Notes: generated by a model from the letters alone, not told the origin. A stretch of 64,000 nt of DNA from Halomonas sp. BDJS001 (GCF_026104355.1 NZ_CP110535.1:434001-498000), one strand, 5' to 3'. Positions 20,975 through 32,900 are shown, counted from the stretch's first letter. Numbers and translations are program-made.

Positions 20975-22032
20975 TTAAGGAATGATGCGCTCCGCGCGTA
21001 GGCGGGCGAACAGGTCGAAAAACGCTGCGCGTGTTTCGCGGAAGTGGTCAAAGCCGAAGTCACGGGACTTGGTGACATCGTTGACGCACTCAAGCTCGCG
21101 CCCCAGGTCGGCATCGGTGTGCCACCAGGAAGCCAGTTGGGTGACATCGGCTTCAACGAGCTCTTTTTGTTTGGCAATCTCGGCCCAGGTAGGCGCAATA
21201 TCGGCCATTTGCGTCTCTAGCGGCTGCGGTGTTTCCGGGCAGTCCGCTACTTCGAGCTCGAAGAATTCGCCAATTTCATGCCACAGTCGACGCCAGCGGA
21301 ATACATCGCCATTGACCGTGTTAAAGGCTTCATTGTGGACGCCGGGCGTGGTCGCCGCCCACTCCATCTGCCGCGCTAACACCAGCGAATCGGTTAGATC
21401 GGTCAAGGCGTTCCACTGCACCTGCGAGCCAGGGAAGGTGAACGGTTTACCCGTTGCCTTGCAGATAGAGGCGTAAACCGCCAGCGTCACGCCCATGTTC
21501 ATGGCGTTACCCCGGGCATAGCCGATCACCGTGTGCGGACGGTGCACGTTCCAGCTAAAGCCGTCACGCTCCGCCGTCGCGAACATGATGTCTTCGAGGG
21601 TGTAGTAGAAGTTCTCGCCAGGGACGCGGGGGGCTGATTCACGAAACGGCGTCTCGGTTTTACCGCTACCGTAGTTCTCAAAGGCACCCAGGTACTGCTT
21701 GGTGCCAGTCACCAACGAGACGTGCGCCAAGCTTGCGCCCTGCAGAGCGTCGAGCAAGTTGTGCATCATTGCGCCGTTGGCCTCGACGTTAGCCTTTTCA
21801 TTGTCACGACGCACCCAAGTGCAATAAAACACGTGGTGATGGGTAGCCCCGCCAATGCTTCAGAGGTGGCCTCGCGATCTAGCAGATCGGCAGCGACGGG
21901 AATGACTCCTGCTTGATCAGAGGGGCGACGAGATAATCCGTAGACACTCCACCCGCTAGCGGTGAGGTAGCTGGCTAGGTTGCCGCCGGTAATACCGGTA
22001 GCGCCGACGACTAATGCTGTGCCTTTGCGCAT
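20975..22032 (-). pseudogene. PRISE-type NAD(P)-dependent short-chain reductase, frameshifted
   Basis: The N-terminal part starts at the ATG at 22032 (AAAGGAG 7 bases upstream) with the dinucleotide motif GATGITGGN and runs to ITT, then leaves frame. From about 21832 a second frame continues with FYCTWVRRDNEKANVEANG. Adding one C in the short C run near 21833-21838 would rejoin them as PITHVFYCTWV, so a single-base deletion is the simplest cause. The rest is full length, with NFYYTLEDIMFA holding the active-site Tyr of progesterone 5-beta-reductase/iridoid-synthase-like (VEP1/PRISE) enzymes, which reduce enone substrates. The divergent LysR gene is a likely regulator. It could be a true pseudogene or a sequencing error. 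Confidence 0.8.
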
Positions 22033-22172
22033 GGTTAACTCCTTTTGCAGACAAGTTTTTCGGAACGGGCAGCGGACATGTGCTTTGTGTCCGATGAAAA
22101 GCAGTCTGGTCTCCAAGGATCATTGCTACAATTGGAAAAATCGGAAATCTTTATTGCGGGAGGAGCAACTTG

Positions 22173-23108
22173 ATGGATCTCAATGCGCTACGTATCTTTG
22201 AGCGCGTCGCCGCGACCGGCAGCTTTACCGTCACTGCACGTCATTTTCATCGGGCGGTGTCGTCGGTCTCACGTCAGATTGCCTCTTTAGAGGAGGCGCT
22301 TGGCCAGCAGCTGTTCTACCGCCATACCCGGGCTGTGACGCTGACCGAAGCGGGGTGGCGCTACTATCAGGAAGTTCGCGAGATACTGGAGCGGCTCGAC
22401 CTGGCGACCGAAGCGCTAATGGCGCCCAATACCGAGCCTAGCGGCGTGCTACGTCTCAACGCCCCGGTGGCTTTCGGCCAGCGCCAAATCGTGCCGATCC
22501 TGCATCACTTCCAGCGCCGCTACCCGGCGATCAAAGCCGAACTGATGTTGACCGATCAACTGACCGACCCGGTGCGCGAGGGCATCGATATCACCTTTCG
22601 CGTTGGGGCATTGGCGGATTCCACCTTGGTGGCGCGCCGCCTAGCGCCAATGAATTATGTGGTGGCCGCGGCGCCCGACTATTTGCAACGTTGTGGTACG
22701 CCCACCCGCCCGGACGATCTGAGCCAGCATGACTGCTTACTCTACCAGGGCGAAATGGGCCGCCAGCGCTGGTATTTCAATACTGCTAATCAGTCACAAG
22801 CCTGCACTTATAAAGTCGACGGCAGCCTCTACAGCAACGATGCCGGAAGTTTGGTGCGCGCCGCATTAATGGGGCAGGGGCTGGTGATGTTTCCCACCTG
22901 GCTGATCGCTGACGAATTGGCATCCGGCGCACTGGTGCCGATACTCGAAGCGTGGGAGTGCGAAGTTATGCCGGGCAGGCGCGAGATCCACGTGCTCTAT
23001 GCTCAGCGTCGCCTACACAACCGTAAGGTAAGCGCTTTTCTGGAGCACCTTTTTGAGATGGTTGGGTCTACACCAGATTGGGATCGCTGGCGTGAACAGC
23101 AGGATTAG
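22173..23108 (+). CDS. LysR-family transcription regulator
   Basis: 311 residues from the ATG at 22173 with GGAGGAG upstream. The N-terminal winged helix-turn-helix (about residues 1-60) contains FERVAATGSFTVTARHFHRAVSSVSRQIASLE across its helices. The C-terminal substrate-binding domain has ITFRVGALADSTLVARRLAP, typical of the DhcR/AaeR-like LysR branch. It is divergent from the frameshifted reductase with a 140-base shared promoter region, the classic arrangement for LysR control of its neighbour. No effector can be inferred. Confidence 0.9.
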   Translation: MDLNALRIFERVAATGSFTVTARHFHRAVSSVSRQIASLEEALGQQLFYRHTRAVTLTEAGWRYYQEVREILERLDLATEALMAPNTEPSGVLRLNAPVAFGQRQIVPILHHFQRRYPAIKAELMLTDQLTDPVREGIDITFRVGALADSTLVARRLAPMNYVVAAAPDYLQRCGTPTRPDDLSQHDCLLYQGEMGRQRWYFNTANQSQACTYKVDGSLYSNDAGSLVRAALMGQGLVMFPTWLIADELASGALVPILEAWECEVMPGRREIHVLYAQRRLHNRKVSAFLEHLFEMVGSTPDWDRWREQQD

Positions 23109-23170
23109 CGCCGATAATACAGAGAAGATGTCTGAGAACGTTTAACCTGCAACTGCACATGCAAAAACCG

Positions 23171-24511
23171 TCAATCTTCACGCATGGCTCGGGCCAACAT
23201 GTCGTTGATGGGTTTGGCCAAGTAGCTCGAAAAACTTCTTTCGCCTGTACGCAGCATCACTTCAGCTGGCATACCAGCGAGCAATTTCATGGTTTCGGTC
23301 ATGTTTTCTTGCCCTACGGTGGTGACGCGCAGGCGCACCTTATAATAGCGGGCCCGGGTCGCTTCATCCTCGAAACTGTTGGCACTGACGTGGATAACCT
23401 CGCCGTCGATGATATTTGAAAGGCGCTGGTTGAAAGCGCTGAAACGTATCTCGGCAGGCTGGCCCATATAAAGGTGGTCGATATCATGGTCTGGCACCTT
23501 GGCTTCTACAATAAAGCCCACATCGGTTGGCACAATATCAAGCAGAGGGTCACCGGAACGGATAACGCCGCCCAGCGTATGCACTTTCAGCCCTACCACC
23601 GTTCCCGACACCGGTGCCAGCACCTCCGTGCGGTTCACCTTATCCATTAGGGCGGTGAGACGTTCTTCGGCGTCGGCCACTTCGGCTTGGGTCTGGCGTA
23701 GGGCTTCGCCTACCTGCTGCTGAAACTCCTGCAGGCGAACCTGTTTTTGCAGCGCATTTTCACTGATTTGCGAATGCAGGCGGGCGACTTCTGAGGCGTG
23801 CTGGGCATTGATGCTTTGATATTCGAGGCTCTCGCGCTCCAGTTCGTGCATCCGCTGACTGCTGATCATGCCGTTTTGAAACAGTTTTCGGTGGTTGGCG
23901 GCGTCGCCCTCAAGCGAGCTGATACGGCGCTGATTGATGGTCTGGGTATTGATCAACCCCTCAATCTGCTCATTCATTTGCACCATCTGTTCATCAAGAG
24001 AAGCAAGCGTGCTTGTGAGCGACTCCCGTCGGGAATCGAATAAACGGCGTTGTACTTCAAGCACCTCCCTCACACGGGGATAGTCCGAGGTGGTCAACTC
24101 CTCGGGAAAGTGGAGCGTTTCGGCGTCGCTCAACTCAGCCAGTAGTCGGATTTCGGTCGCTCGGCTGATGAGATAGTCAGAGCGGGTGACCCGCAGCTGT
24201 GAGCGTACCTGGGTATCGTCCAACACCATCAGGATATCGCCCGTTTCAACATGATCACCATCTTCTACCTCGATACTTTTGACGATACCGCCTTCCAAGT
24301 GCTGCACGGTCTTGGTGAAGCTCTCTACTGATACGGAGCCTGGCGCCACAACCGAGACCGCAAGGTTAGCGAACACTGACCAACTGCCAAAGCCACCCAC
24401 GGCGATAATCAGGATGGCGATCCCCAGTCGGCGGTAGCGTGTATCCTCAACCGGCAGCGCATCGGGTTTCTCAGCGGCGGTATTGTTGTCTGGTGACTTT
24501 TGCAGGTTCAT
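23171..24511 (-). CDS. Type I secretion membrane fusion protein (HlyD family)
   Basis: 446 residues. One N-terminal membrane segment (about 30-52, IAILIIAVGGFGSWSVF), then a periplasmic arm: a lipoyl-like half (VQHLEGGIVKSIEVEDGDHVETG), a long coiled coil (about 120-290) and the second lipoyl half (VLAPVSGTVVGLKVHTLGGVI), ending in a beta-barrel region. This is the PrtE/HlyD layout that links the inner-membrane ABC transporter to a TolC-type outer-membrane channel. The start overlaps the ABC transporter gene by 4 bases. No TolC gene is in the window, so an unlinked one must serve. Its substrate is very likely the divergent giant protein. Confidence 0.93.
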   Translation of the reverse strand: MNLQKSPDNNTAAEKPDALPVEDTRYRRLGIAILIIAVGGFGSWSVFANLAVSVVAPGSVSVESFTKTVQHLEGGIVKSIEVEDGDHVETGDILMVLDDTQVRSQLRVTRSDYLISRATEIRLLAELSDAETLHFPEELTTSDYPRVREVLEVQRRLFDSRRESLTSTLASLDEQMVQMNEQIEGLINTQTINQRRISSLEGDAANHRKLFQNGMISSQRMHELERESLEYQSINAQHASEVARLHSQISENALQKQVRLQEFQQQVGEALRQTQAEVADAEERLTALMDKVNRTEVLAPVSGTVVGLKVHTLGGVIRSGDPLLDIVPTDVGFIVEAKVPDHDIDHLYMGQPAEIRFSAFNQRLSNIIDGEVIHVSANSFEDEATRARYYKVRLRVTTVGQENMTETMKLLAGMPAEVMLRTGERSFSSYLAKPINDMLARAMRED

Positions 24512-26277
24512 GACCGAGCCTCCTCGCCGCCATGGCGGCCGCGTGCACTGGGTTTAAGCGACGTCACGCGCTGGGGCGACACGGGTCGGCCACCGTCAGC
24601 TGTCATTTGGGTCACCGGCGCTACTCTAGTGGGTGGTTTAAGTGAGGCGATCTGGCCCTCTTTCAACACTAATACCCGATCAACATTTCTCAGCAGGAGC
24701 GAGCGATGAGTAATGATTAGTGCTGTGGTGCCTTCCTGACGCAGCCGAACCAGACAGTGGGCAAGCGAGTGCTCCCCGGCATCGTCCAGATTGGCATCGG
24801 GCTCGTCCAGAACTATCAGTACGGGTTGGCCATACAGCGCCCGCGCCAGGCCGATACGCTGGCGCTGGCCTGCGGAGAGGGCATTACCGCCATGGGAGAG
24901 CCAAGTGTCATAGCCGTTCGGCTGTTCGAGAATCATGTCATGCACACCGGCTCTCTGCGCCGCCAGTACCACTGCTTCAGGGTCGACTTCGTCAAAGCGA
25001 GCAATATTCTCCGAGATCGTGCCATCGAAGAGTTCAATATCCTGGGGCAGGTAGCCAATGTGGGGCCCCAGTGCCATGCGGTTCCACTGGGTGATATCGG
25101 CGCCATCCAGGCGAACACAGCCGAACTGACTCGGCCAAATACCCAGCGCCACACGCGCAAGCGTCGACTTGCCGGAGGCGCTGGGCCCCACGATGGCGAT
25201 GTGCTCGCCCTTGGCGATGGTTAGGTTGATATCGCGTAGGGTGGCCAGCTTCTGTCCGGGCGGCGCTGCCGTGACGCCATCAAGCGCGAGACGCCCCTTA
25301 GGTTTGGGAAGTGGCATGCGCGGCTCTTCAGCAGGTATCGCCGCCAGTAGCTCCCCTAGGCGCGCCTTGGCGGTACGAGCGCCAGCAAACCCCTTCCAGC
25401 CGTTAATCATTTGATCGATAGGCGCCAGTGCCCGCCCCATCAGAATAGATCCGGCAATCATCATGCCGGGCGTCAGGTCTCCCCCAAGTACCAGATAAGC
25501 CCCTAAGCCAAGAATCAACGACTGGAACATCAGCCTTAGCACCTTGGAGGTGTTGGTGATCAGCCCGGCTCTATCGCTGGCTCTGGATTGCAGAACCAGG
25601 TATTCGCGATGGCGAGCGCTCCACCGCCCCATGATCCCGGGCAGCATACCCATGGCGTGGAGCACCTCTGCGTTTCTCAGATTGCTGTTGGCTAAGTCCT
25701 GGGACATCACATGCTGACTGTTGGCATCGTTCAGAAGCGATTTGGTGGTGACTTCGTTAATGATGGCAAGTGTCGCCAGGATGATGCCTGCCCCCAAGGC
25801 GAAGAGCCCAAACCAGGGATGGAACAGCGCAAGCACACCGATATAGATCGGTACCCAAGGGGCATCGAAGAAAGCAAACAGGCCATTGCCGGAAAGAAAT
25901 TGACGAAGTGTCGTCAGGTCATTCAACGGTTGCGCCGAGGGCTTGCCGGGCATCATCAGTGAGCGTTTAAACATGGCCGAATACAAACGCTGACTGATCT
26001 GTACATCGAGTTTGTTACCGATCCTTACGAGTATGCGCGAACGCATTAACTCTAGCCCGCCCATGACCACAAAAAGAAAGACCACAACCAGGGTCAGCAT
26101 CAGCAGTGTTTCCTGGCTTCGTGTGGTGATGACCCGGTCGTAAACCTGCAGCATGTAGAGGGGCGGCACGAGCATCAGCAAGTTAATAAACAAACTGAAT
26201 AGGCCAACGTAAAGGAAACTGCTTCGGCAGGTGCTCAGCACTTTCTGCAGATCTGTCCCCTCGCGTGAATTCAACAT
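24508..26277 (-). CDS. Type I secretion ABC transporter, permease/ATPase (PrtD-like)
   Basis: 589 residues from the ATG at 26277 (GGAG 8 bases upstream); a start 18 bases earlier is less likely. Six membrane segments lie in the first about 320 residues (for example FLYVGLFSLFINLLMLVPPLYML). The nucleotide-binding domain has Walker A GPSASGKST, signature LSAGQRQRIGLARALYG, Walker B LIVLDEPDANLD and the H loop ITHRS. It has no N-terminal C39 peptidase domain and no long CLD, so it belongs to the PrtD-type exporters that move unprocessed substrates with C-terminal signals in one step across both membranes. It is divergent from the 13,965-base gene. Confidence 0.94.
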   Translation of the reverse strand: MLNSREGTDLQKVLSTCRSSFLYVGLFSLFINLLMLVPPLYMLQVYDRVITTRSQETLLMLTLVVVFLFVVMGGLELMRSRILVRIGNKLDVQISQRLYSAMFKRSLMMPGKPSAQPLNDLTTLRQFLSGNGLFAFFDAPWVPIYIGVLALFHPWFGLFALGAGIILATLAIINEVTTKSLLNDANSQHVMSQDLANSNLRNAEVLHAMGMLPGIMGRWSARHREYLVLQSRASDRAGLITNTSKVLRLMFQSLILGLGAYLVLGGDLTPGMMIAGSILMGRALAPIDQMINGWKGFAGARTAKARLGELLAAIPAEEPRMPLPKPKGRLALDGVTAAPPGQKLATLRDINLTIAKGEHIAIVGPSASGKSTLARVALGIWPSQFGCVRLDGADITQWNRMALGPHIGYLPQDIELFDGTISENIARFDEVDPEAVVLAAQRAGVHDMILEQPNGYDTWLSHGGNALSAGQRQRIGLARALYGQPVLIVLDEPDANLDDAGEHSLAHCLVRLRQEGTTALIITHRSLLLRNVDRVLVLKEGQIASLKPPTRVAPVTQMTADGGRPVSPQRVTSLKPSARGRHGGEEARS

Positions 26278-26591
26278 GGCTGAGCTCCAGGGCATTGTTG
26301 GATGGTTCTTTAGGCCCAGCTATGACTAACAACCGCACCTTTGTCAGTCAGTAATGTGGGTCACCATGAAAGGGGCATCGCCTGTTGACCACCTACCTAT
26401 CTTGAAAGCAATGCCACTCTTTTGTAATCAATATGTAATTTATTTGTTATTTATCGTATCAGTTTATTTTTAAAGGCAGCTATTAATTTTTTAGTTTTGT
26501 TTGAGGTGATAAGTAGTGTGCGTTTTTTCTAATCGGTGAGATTCACCGTCAGGCGAGGGGGTATTTTTCTACTGAAAAACGCTTGTTTTTT

Positions 26592-26600
26592 TTGTCACAA
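26592..26600. promoter_or_regulatory. TTGTNACAA box, copy 1
   Basis: TTGTCACAA, a palindrome with a single central base. One of four in the control region of the giant gene. Confidence 0.45.
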
Positions 26601-26687
26601 TATCCCCGCTTAACGCTCAGTGTTTCTATGTGATTATTAATATGAGGTTGATTACATTGACTTTATTAATATTATTTTGGTGACTTG

Positions 26688-26696
26688 TTGTAACAA
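26688..26696. promoter_or_regulatory. TTGTNACAA box, copy 2
   Basis: TTGTAACAA, identical to copies 3 and 4, in the AT-rich stretch 219 bases before the giant gene start. Confidence 0.45.
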
Positions 26697-26821
26697 TTAG
26701 ATACAAAACGGTGCTTCTCGCCACCGCTTGCTACCCCCAAAAGCTCGATTAGACTCACGAAGTGTCGCTCCGGTTTGTCAGCGGTTTAAGGCTGCCTGCA
26801 AAGCGGTGTTGGAAGAGAATA

Positions 26822-26842
26822 TTGTAACAATCGTTGTAACAA
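26822..26842. promoter_or_regulatory. TTGTNACAA boxes, copies 3 and 4 in tandem
   Basis: Two identical TTGTAACAA boxes (26822-26830, 26834-26842) separated by TCG, so their centres are 12 bases apart, just over one helical turn. They end 72 bases before the ATG at 26915. The pairing suggests cooperative binding of a dimeric regulator; this is inference. Confidence 0.5.
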
Positions 26843-26914
26843 AGGTTGGTGGTTACTCCCAGGCGCACGCGCTGGTGCGTTTGCAAAATTCTAATGAAAA
26901 CCGTGAGGTGGACC

Positions 26915-29900
26915 ATGTTTTCAATGTCATTTGTTTCCGGTCAGGCGAAGTCTTTACTGGGAACCGTTCATGAAGGCGGGCGCTGGGGTAGAGATACGTT
27001 TCATGACCATCAGTTACACGTAGTTCCACATCCCAGCCCGTGGGAGTCGTCTATCAAGGCCATACGCTTGGCGTGGGAAGATGCGCGTAATGAAGTCTCG
27101 GTATTTGAGAGTTTCGAACGCCCCTTCGTTTTCGAAAACTTGCCTATGCCAGCGTTGGGAAGGCTTAAGATGCGCATTGAAGCGATGGATGAGTCCGGCA
27201 GTGTGCTACCCAATTCAGGCATGACGATTGATTTAGATGTGGTGCCAGAGAGTGATACGTCTCAAGAGACGCTTCCAGAGCCAAGAGAGGAAGCGTCTCT
27301 TGAGACTAAGAGTGCTGCGCTCGTCGATGATCCGATGCTTCCACAAGCTGACAGTGGTTTTGCGGTTCAGGCGCTGATAGCAGATACCTTTACTCCGATT
27401 CGGATTCAGGCAGAAGATGCTGACGACAGCGATGGTGTCTCGGCGGTTATTGCAGGCTCCGGTATTAACGTGGTCGATGACCCTGTTAGCCAGCCGAATG
27501 CGCTCAATGCCGATGGGCAAGCTTATGTGGACTATGGCGACGGTGTTAATGGTGGGGAAACACTGACGTTCACGTTCAGCGTTGAAGAGGCGGGTGAGTA
27601 CGAACTGGCGCTGGGCTATGCGCTTAGTCAAAACGATGATGGCAGCGATCGAAACCGGCCCCTACGGCTGGACGTCAACGACCAGTTAGTAGATCGCATG
27701 TTCGATCTGCCCAGTACCACCCTGACGAGCACTTCAACCGACTTCAGTGACTACGGTGAACGTACCATTCGCGTACAGCTCGAGGCGGGTGAGAACACGG
27801 TAACCTTCACCTCTAACGGCGCTAGCGGCCCTAATGTCGACTACCTGGAAGTCCGCGCACCGGATCCTGATGTGTACGTTATTCAGGCGGAAGAGCTCGT
27901 GCTTTCGCCAGTGGCCGACAACGAAAACGGTGCGACCAACCGCGTGGTAACCGTCGATAACATCGCTGATTTTACCAATGGGTTGGAAACCTTCCGTGTG
28001 GGCGCCGAGGGCGCAAGCTACCTCGACTGGGCATTCAACAATGCCAATGCCTATGGCGAGTTCACCCTGGATGTCGCCACTGCGGGCACTTACAGCGTGA
28101 CGGTGACCTATGCGACCAGCTCTGCGCGTCCGCTGGGCCTCTCCTTGGTAGACGAGGGTGTTTTGACACCGCTAGGTACGTTCAATTTCGCCCCGACAGC
28201 TGAGCCAAACTACTACCCCGATGACGTCAGCGATGTACCCACGGCTAACCAGCCGGCGGGCCCCAGCACTAATAACCCGACTCGACAAACCGAATGGGAA
28301 GGCTGGTCCACTGAAACCATTGAAATCTCCCTCGCCGCGGGCAGCAACACCCTACGCCTTGGCGGCGCCGCCAACGGCCCCAATATCGATAAGTTCGAGG
28401 TGGCGCTATTGGCGGCAGACCCAGTCGACCCCACGACGCCTGTGATCGATGCCATCGTGGTGCAGGCTGAAGACGCCGAACTCGGGGCTGGTAATGACGC
28501 AGGCACCTTGGTGCGCGACGCCGAGAACCCCGAAAGCGGGACAAGTTTTCAAGGACTTCGTCCTGATTATTCCGGTACCGGCTATGTCGACTACGGTAGC
28601 GCGCCGGGCGATAGCCTGACCTTTACGGTCAATGTCGCCGAAGCCGGCAGCTATGATCTGAACTTCCGCTATGCCAGCAGCGGCGACCGTCCGATGAGCC
28701 TTGCCGTCAACGGTTCGCCGCTGGCGCAGCAGGCCTTTGCCTCCACGGATCCCAATGCGACTAACGAAGCGCCGGAAGGCTTCGATGTGTGGGCCTATCA
28801 AAGCCTGACGACCGAACTCGTTGCGGGCGACAATACGATCGTTCTAAGCATTCCCGAAGGTGCTGGAAGCGGACCGAACCTTGATCGCCTTGAGGTCACG
28901 ACCGCGGGCACCGGCCCGGTCGGCGATGTTCAGGCAGATGCCGATGAAACGCCGCTGGTGTTCAGCGCTGACAATAGCGTGATCAACGGCGCTGCCGTTG
29001 GCGAGGCTGGTTTTAGTGTGACCGGGCTCGATGAAGACATTGCCTCTGTGGGGATAAGCTTTGATGGCGGCGTTACCGTCGAGGAGGTAGCACCCAATCC
29101 GGATGGCAGCTTCACCCTAGACCTGTCAGGACGCGTCGATGGCGATCTCACGGCTACCCTGATCGCTATGGACGCCTTTGGTAACCGCGTCGAGCAGTCA
29201 CTCGACCTTACCCTGGATACCACCGCCGATGAAGATGGTGACCTAGCCCTTGAGGGCCCGGATGCCGAAATCGCCACTGACGACAGTGCTACGGTCGTAT
29301 TCGGTGTGGCGGGTATCGACGCCGACTCGACCCTTGAAGTCAGCTTTGATGGCGGCGCGACGCGTCAATCTGTCACCAGCGATGGTGATAGCCTGATGAT
29401 TGACCTTAGCGGCCAGGGTTCAGGCGATGTAACGGTAACGCTGATTGTCACCGACGCGGCCGGTAACGAAGCCAGCGTGCAGGATACGGTGACGCTCGCC
29501 GCAGCATCTGGGCCGGTTACTCTCGATGTGGTCTTTGATGAAGCTTCTATTACTCCCTATAACGAGACTCAGGACAACCCGGCAAGCGGTACCGGCGCGG
29601 CAGTGGAAGACGACGGTGACACACTTTCACTAACCGATAACGTTTGGAAGCGGGCCGAGTTGCCGAGCAGCTATACCATTACCAATCAGACGCTGCTGAC
29701 GCTGGATGTGGCGATTTCAGAGTCACCAGTTCCCGAAATCGTCGCAATTGGCTTTGATAACGACGATAACCCCTTCAACGGCGGTAATAGCGTCTATCAG
29801 CTTGGTGGTACCCAGACTCAGGGCGGTTTTGTCGATCTGCGCGGCCAGGGTGTCGATAATGGCGATGGCACTTTCCGTTTCACCATTGATCTGTCAGCGC

Positions 29901-32900
29901 ACGCTGGCACAACTATCGACTCGTTAGTGTTTGTGAACGACGATGATGTGGGAGCCAAGGGCAGCACGAGCTTCAGCACCGTGAGCCTTTCCGAAGACGA
30001 GGGTGTGGATACCAACAGCGCGCCGCGCGTTGTCGGCGGCGGCATCGCCGATATCAGCCTTGATGAAGGCGCCAACATCGAGATTGATTTGCCCTTCGTC
30101 GATGATGATGGCGATGCCCTGAGCTACAGCTTCGTGGTGACCGACGGCGATGGTCAAGAAGTCATCGTGGACGGCCTGAGTGTCTCAGATCAAGTGTTGA
30201 GCGGCAGTCTCGAAGGACTAGCCCCCGGCGACTACACCGTTTCGGTGACCGCTGATGACGGTACCGCCAGCACCTCGACCGACTTCATGCTGACGGTCGA
30301 CAACGTCAACGATGCGCCAGTCGCCGAGCCTGTTGCGCTTGAACCTTACTTCGGCGAAGTGGGTGAGAGCTTCATCCAGATTCCGCTTGCGGACTTCGCC
30401 ACGCTGTTCTCTGACCCTGACGGCGACACCCTAACGCTCTCCGCCGAGGATTTGCCCGTCGGTCTTGAGGTGGTAGACGGCATTATCCAGGGTATTCCCA
30501 GCCAAGGGGGCACTTTCGACGTAGTGATTCGCGCCACCGATCCGTCTGGCCTTTCAGCTACCCAAACGCTGAGCTTTGTAATTGAGGGCACACAAGTAGG
30601 GGATGCCATCACCATTGAGGCGGAAAATTTCACCGATTTGGATGCCGCCAACTTGATCGTGACCGGCAGTGCGAGCGCGTCCAATGAACAGCTGATCCGG
30701 CTGACTAGTAACGAGCCCGCCACCATCGGCACCGACTTGGCCGCCGGTGGTGTCGAGCCTGGCTGGTACGTGGCGCGGCTGTATGTGTTTGATGAAAACG
30801 ATGGTGAAGGTGCATTGACGCTCACCATTGGCGATACCGTGCTGCAGGCGCGCAATAGTGCAAGTGATAGCCTAAGTTCCGATGTGGTGCTCAACGACAA
30901 CTTTGGCACCATCGTGGGCAGCGGGCCAAGGGGGAATGCGGGGCAGAGCGGTAACCGCAAGGAGATCGTCTTCGAAACGCCCTTTGAGGTGACCGCCGGT
31001 GATCTGGCAAGCCTTGAGCTTCGCGGCGCCGGTGGCGAACAAATGCGCATCGATTCGCTGACGTTCGAGCGAATCGATGAGCCGGTTAACTCGGCACCGA
31101 CGCTTGCAGGCCTCTCTACCGACGTTAGCATCGACGAAAACAGCTCAGCCGTGGCTAACCTGGTGATCGACGATACCGATGGTGACAGCCTGACCGTCAC
31201 GCTATCCGGTGCCGACGCAGCGCTATTTACTTACGATGAGGTGAGCGGGGAGCTTGCGTTCGTCAACCCGCCGGACGCCGAGCTGGCCGCCGACAGCAAT
31301 GAAGACGGCGTATACGAGTTGACCGTAACCGTCTCCGACGGTGAAGACAGCGTCTCGCAGGACACCCTGATTACGGTGGCGGATATTAACGAAAGTATCG
31401 TCATCGATCAGACCACATACTCCATTGATGAGAACCTGACCGAAGTCGGTGCGATTTCGGTGGTTGACGAAGAGGGTGCTACCAGCGGCCTTAACGCACC
31501 GGTATTTGCCATCACCGGCGGCATTGATGCACCGCTGTTCACTATCGATGCGGCGACCGGGGTACTGAGTTTCACCAGTGCTCGTGACTTCGAGCTTCCG
31601 GTGGATGACGATGAAGATGGCGTTTATGAAGTAGAGGTCACCGTTACCGACGGCGATCTGACCGACGTCCAGACGCTGGAAGTGACCGTGAATGACGTCG
31701 ACGAAGACCCCTTGGCGCCGATCACCCTGCAAGGCGAGGAGGCGAGCGTCACCGATGTCGGTGGCACCGGCCAGGGGGCCGTCACGCGTGTGGTGGATGC
31801 CGACAATCCCGATGACTTCGGCAACTTCCGGGAGGGCGCGGTCGGCGACGCCTACCTGGACTTCGGCACCGACGCGGGCGATCAGATCACGTTCAATATC
31901 GACGCACCCGCAGCGGGTACCTACACGGCGACGATTCGTTATGCTAACGGCGCCGCCACACCTCGGCCGCTCGACCTGACGGTCAATGGCAGTGCGCAAC
32001 CGCAGGTGCCTTTTGCCAACGCGCCGGACGATGGCGTCAACGACCCCTGGGATGAATGGTTGGAGCAGGAGGTGCAGGTCACCTTTGAAGAGGGGGCCAA
32101 TACCTTCACGCTGACCATCCCCACGGTGGCTAACGGTGGTACGAACAACGGCCCCAACATCGATCAGGTCGTGTTCAGCTTCGATGATGGTGATACGACC
32201 CCAGCGCCGTTCACCTTCGAGATTCAGGGCGAGGCGTTGTCGATCGACGATGATGAGCCTACTCCCGATACAGTAGTGCGTGACGCCAGCAATCCTGAAA
32301 CAAACGAAGCGGCGGGCCCCGATGGGCTATGGGATGGCTATACTGGCACTGGCTATCTGGACATGGGTGGCGAAGCCGGTGATGCGGCCTTTTTTGACGT
32401 GAATGTCGAAGAGGCGGGCACCTATACCCTGAGCGTGCGCTACACCAATGGCGGTGGAGACGGTGCTGATCGGCCCATGAATATTCTGGTGGGCGGCGAG
32501 TCCCAGGGTGAAATGGCCTTCCCCATCACGGGTGAAGGCAACGCTGGCTGGTTGAACTGGCAAGAAGCCACTATCGAAGTTGAGCTTGAGGCGGGCAGCA
32601 ATACGATCCGGCTTGAGAACATGGGCAATGCAGGCCCCAACATCGATAGCCTGAGCGTCACGCGGGACGGTGTCGAGCCGCCGGATGTGGTGGAACCGGT
32701 TGACCGCTTCTCGGTCAAGATCAACTTCCAACCCGACGATGTAGCGATACCGGAAGGCTATATTGCCGACAACGGCAAAGCCTTCGGCACTCAGTCGGTA
32801 ACCATCGACGGCCAGACCTACCAATATGGCTGGGTCACCGAGGCATCGATCTACGATGACGAGCCCGGTACCATTCCACTGGATATTTCGAGCCTTACCA

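Larger units (their letters stand above)
26278..26914. promoter_or_regulatory. AT-rich divergent control region between secretion genes and giant gene
   Basis: 637 bases, markedly more AT-rich than the flanks, with T/A runs around 26420-26500 and 26620-26680. It has no credible gene; a short plus-strand frame at 26728 and the upstream extension of the giant frame lack ribosome sites. It contains four copies of the palindrome TTGTNACAA (26592, 26688, 26822, 26834). No clear -35/-10 pair could be chosen with confidence. Confidence 0.65.

Noticed and set aside
26846..26914. Upstream extension of the giant reading frame
   Set aside because: It has no ribosome site, runs directly behind the tandem TTGTAACAA boxes, and its residues are Arg/Thr/Trp-rich, unlike the acidic protein. 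The ATG at 26915 has GAGGTGG.
30346..31200. 284-codon minus-strand open frame inside the giant gene
   Set aside because: Ser/Arg/Pro-rich translation typical of an antisense shadow; no motif. The same reasoning removes the minus frames at 31223-31999, 32327-32968 and 33947-34813.
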